Assembly (NCBI RefSeq): GCF_023283485.1
Contig: NZ_JAKILU010000003.1
Coordinates: 186,001 to 250,000, forward strand
From: Shewanella glacialipiscicola
GTDB lineage: Bacteria; Pseudomonadota; Gammaproteobacteria; Enterobacterales; Shewanellaceae
DNA: 64,000 nucleotides
Direction: 5' to 3'
Both the position numbers and the translations under genes were made by a program. Under the pieces are notes generated by a model, which made no database searches, was not told where the DNA came from, and was given only the letters and a program-made list of their open reading frames with translations. Position 1 is the first letter of the stretch; each line of letters starts with the position of its first letter. Shown here piece by piece: positions 63,202 through 64,000 of this stretch.

Positions 63202-64000
63202 GTGAGTCAACACTGGAGTGAGTATTGGGAACAGGGCCATTTAACTTCGTTTGGAACTGATTTCAGCGGTAATTATGCAGGAATACTAAAAGATATTTGG
63301 CTTCCAATATTTAAAGAGCTAAGGCCAAATTTTGAAGTGCTAGATATTGCAACGGGTAATGGCGCTTTACCCTTATTACTTAAAAGCTATTTAGATGAAT
63401 CCAATGTAAACGGTCGTGTTCGTGGTATTGATATTGCAAAAATACAGCTTATAAAACCTGAAAATGACAGTTTGATTAAAATAGACCTGATTGGCGAAAT
63501 AAACTGTGAGTCCTTACCTTTTAATGATCCCGTCGATTTAGTGACTTCTCAATTTGGTATTGAATATTCCAACTTATCTACCTCATTAGTAGCCGTCGCA
63601 AATATTTTAAAGGGAGGTGGACGATTATGTCTTGTTTGCCATCATCATAACTCGATGATCATCCATAGAAACAAAAAAATTTTATCACTTATACAGAGTG
63701 TTACTACAAAAAAACTGGTGGAAAACTTGTTTTCACTTGCAGACTCAATGGGTCAAGTCACGACTAAAGTCGATATAAATAGAATAAAAAACGATCAAGC
63801 GTGTGAGGCGTTACGTAACGATATTAATCAATCTATTGGTGAATTACATGCCTCTAATGAAGCAGCACTAATGGATTCAGAAATATTGAATTACGTGACG
63901 ACTTTTTTCAAACAAGGGCTTTATTGGCCCGTAGACAAGAAAAAAGACTATCTAAAATTTGTTCAAAAACAACTCACTGATTTAGCGTTCAGACTTGAAG
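63202..64000 (+). CDS. SAM-dependent methyltransferase-like protein (5' part)
   Basis: An open frame starting with GTG at 63202 (VSQHWSEYWEQGHLTSFGTDF) and running past the window edge, 266 codons seen. A strong CAGGGGGT ribosome site precedes it. The Rossmann motif I VLDIATGNGALPLLL lies near residue 46-60, motif II-like RGIDIA near 80 and DLVTSQFGIEYS near 112, typical of class I methyltransferases. The WSEYWEQGHLTSFG start resembles small Shewanella and Vibrio methyltransferases of unknown substrate. It lies 94 bases after the TonB receptor stop but beyond a terminator. Substrate not known. Confidence 0.8.
   Translation, partial: MSQHWSEYWEQGHLTSFGTDFSGNYAGILKDIWLPIFKELRPNFEVLDIATGNGALPLLLKSYLDESNVNGRVRGIDIAKIQLIKPENDSLIKIDLIGEINCESLPFNDPVDLVTSQFGIEYSNLSTSLVAVANILKGGGRLCLVCHHHNSMIIHRNKKILSLIQSVTTKKLVENLFSLADSMGQVTTKVDINRIKNDQACEALRNDINQSIGELHASNEAALMDSEILNYVTTFFKQGLYWPVDKKKDYLKFVQKQLTDLAFRLE

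Overview
The window is chromosomal DNA from a gammaproteobacterium of the genus Shewanella, most likely the oneidensis/putrefaciens/baltica group. The diagnostic block is mtrC-mtrA-mtrB plus omcA (three decaheme c-type cytochromes and the MtrB outer-membrane barrel) beside feoAB, followed by glnS, miaE, cysS, tig-clpPX-lon-hupB-ppiD, fabV-sap-psp and mdeA, a gene order typical of Shewanella. Base and codon use look uniform. I see no insertion sequence, prophage, integron or CRISPR array.

Layout. 1-704: 5' part of a PLP-dependent decarboxylase (PanP type). 992-6501: glycerate-use block (glycerate kinase, GntP permease, CdaR/SdaR regulator) with an exported catalase-like peroxidase inside it and a 42-bp near-perfect palindrome upstream of the permease. 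6521-7834: Fe-S uracil-DNA-glycosylase-like protein and a membrane protein. 8060-15745: extracellular electron transfer locus mtrCAB and omcA. The mtrFED genes that lie between omcA and feoA in S. oneidensis are absent. 16492-19018: feoAB ferrous iron uptake with a Fur-box-like site. 19230-26545: housekeeping genes (glnS, Yip1-like protein, miaE, lpxH, ppiB, cysS, folD). 26813-27169: tRNA-Pro, tRNA-Arg and tRNA-His. 27434-35916: protein quality control (tig, clpP, clpX, lon, hupB, ppiD) with a sigma-32-like promoter before lon and two candidate structured RNAs flanking hupB.

36092-48591: molbindin, FabV enoyl reductase, sapABCDF transporter, pspF, divergent pspABC and ycjX-ycjF (envelope stress). 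48937-53381: methionine gamma-lyase, a ComEA-like secreted helix-hairpin-helix protein, 4.5S SRP RNA, a ComFB-domain protein, a DUF2057/CsgI-like protein and PriC. 53372-58773: TauE-type permease, then divergent SOS genes dinG and polB sharing one LexA box. 58996-64000: porin, TonB-dependent receptor and the start of a SAM-dependent methyltransferase.

How the genes work together. MtrA (periplasm) and MtrC (cell surface) joined through the MtrB barrel move respiratory electrons across the outer membrane, and OmcA is a second surface terminal reductase. FeoAB imports the Fe(II) that such reduction makes available. The mtrC and omcA promoters share two sequence blocks at identical spacing, which suggests common control. 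No wholly new system is evident. The best leads are the twin promoter blocks with loss of mtrFED, the hairpin between mtrC and mtrA, the structured RNAs around hupB, the long palindrome at 3969-4010, and fabV occupying the place that fabI holds next to sap in enterobacteria.
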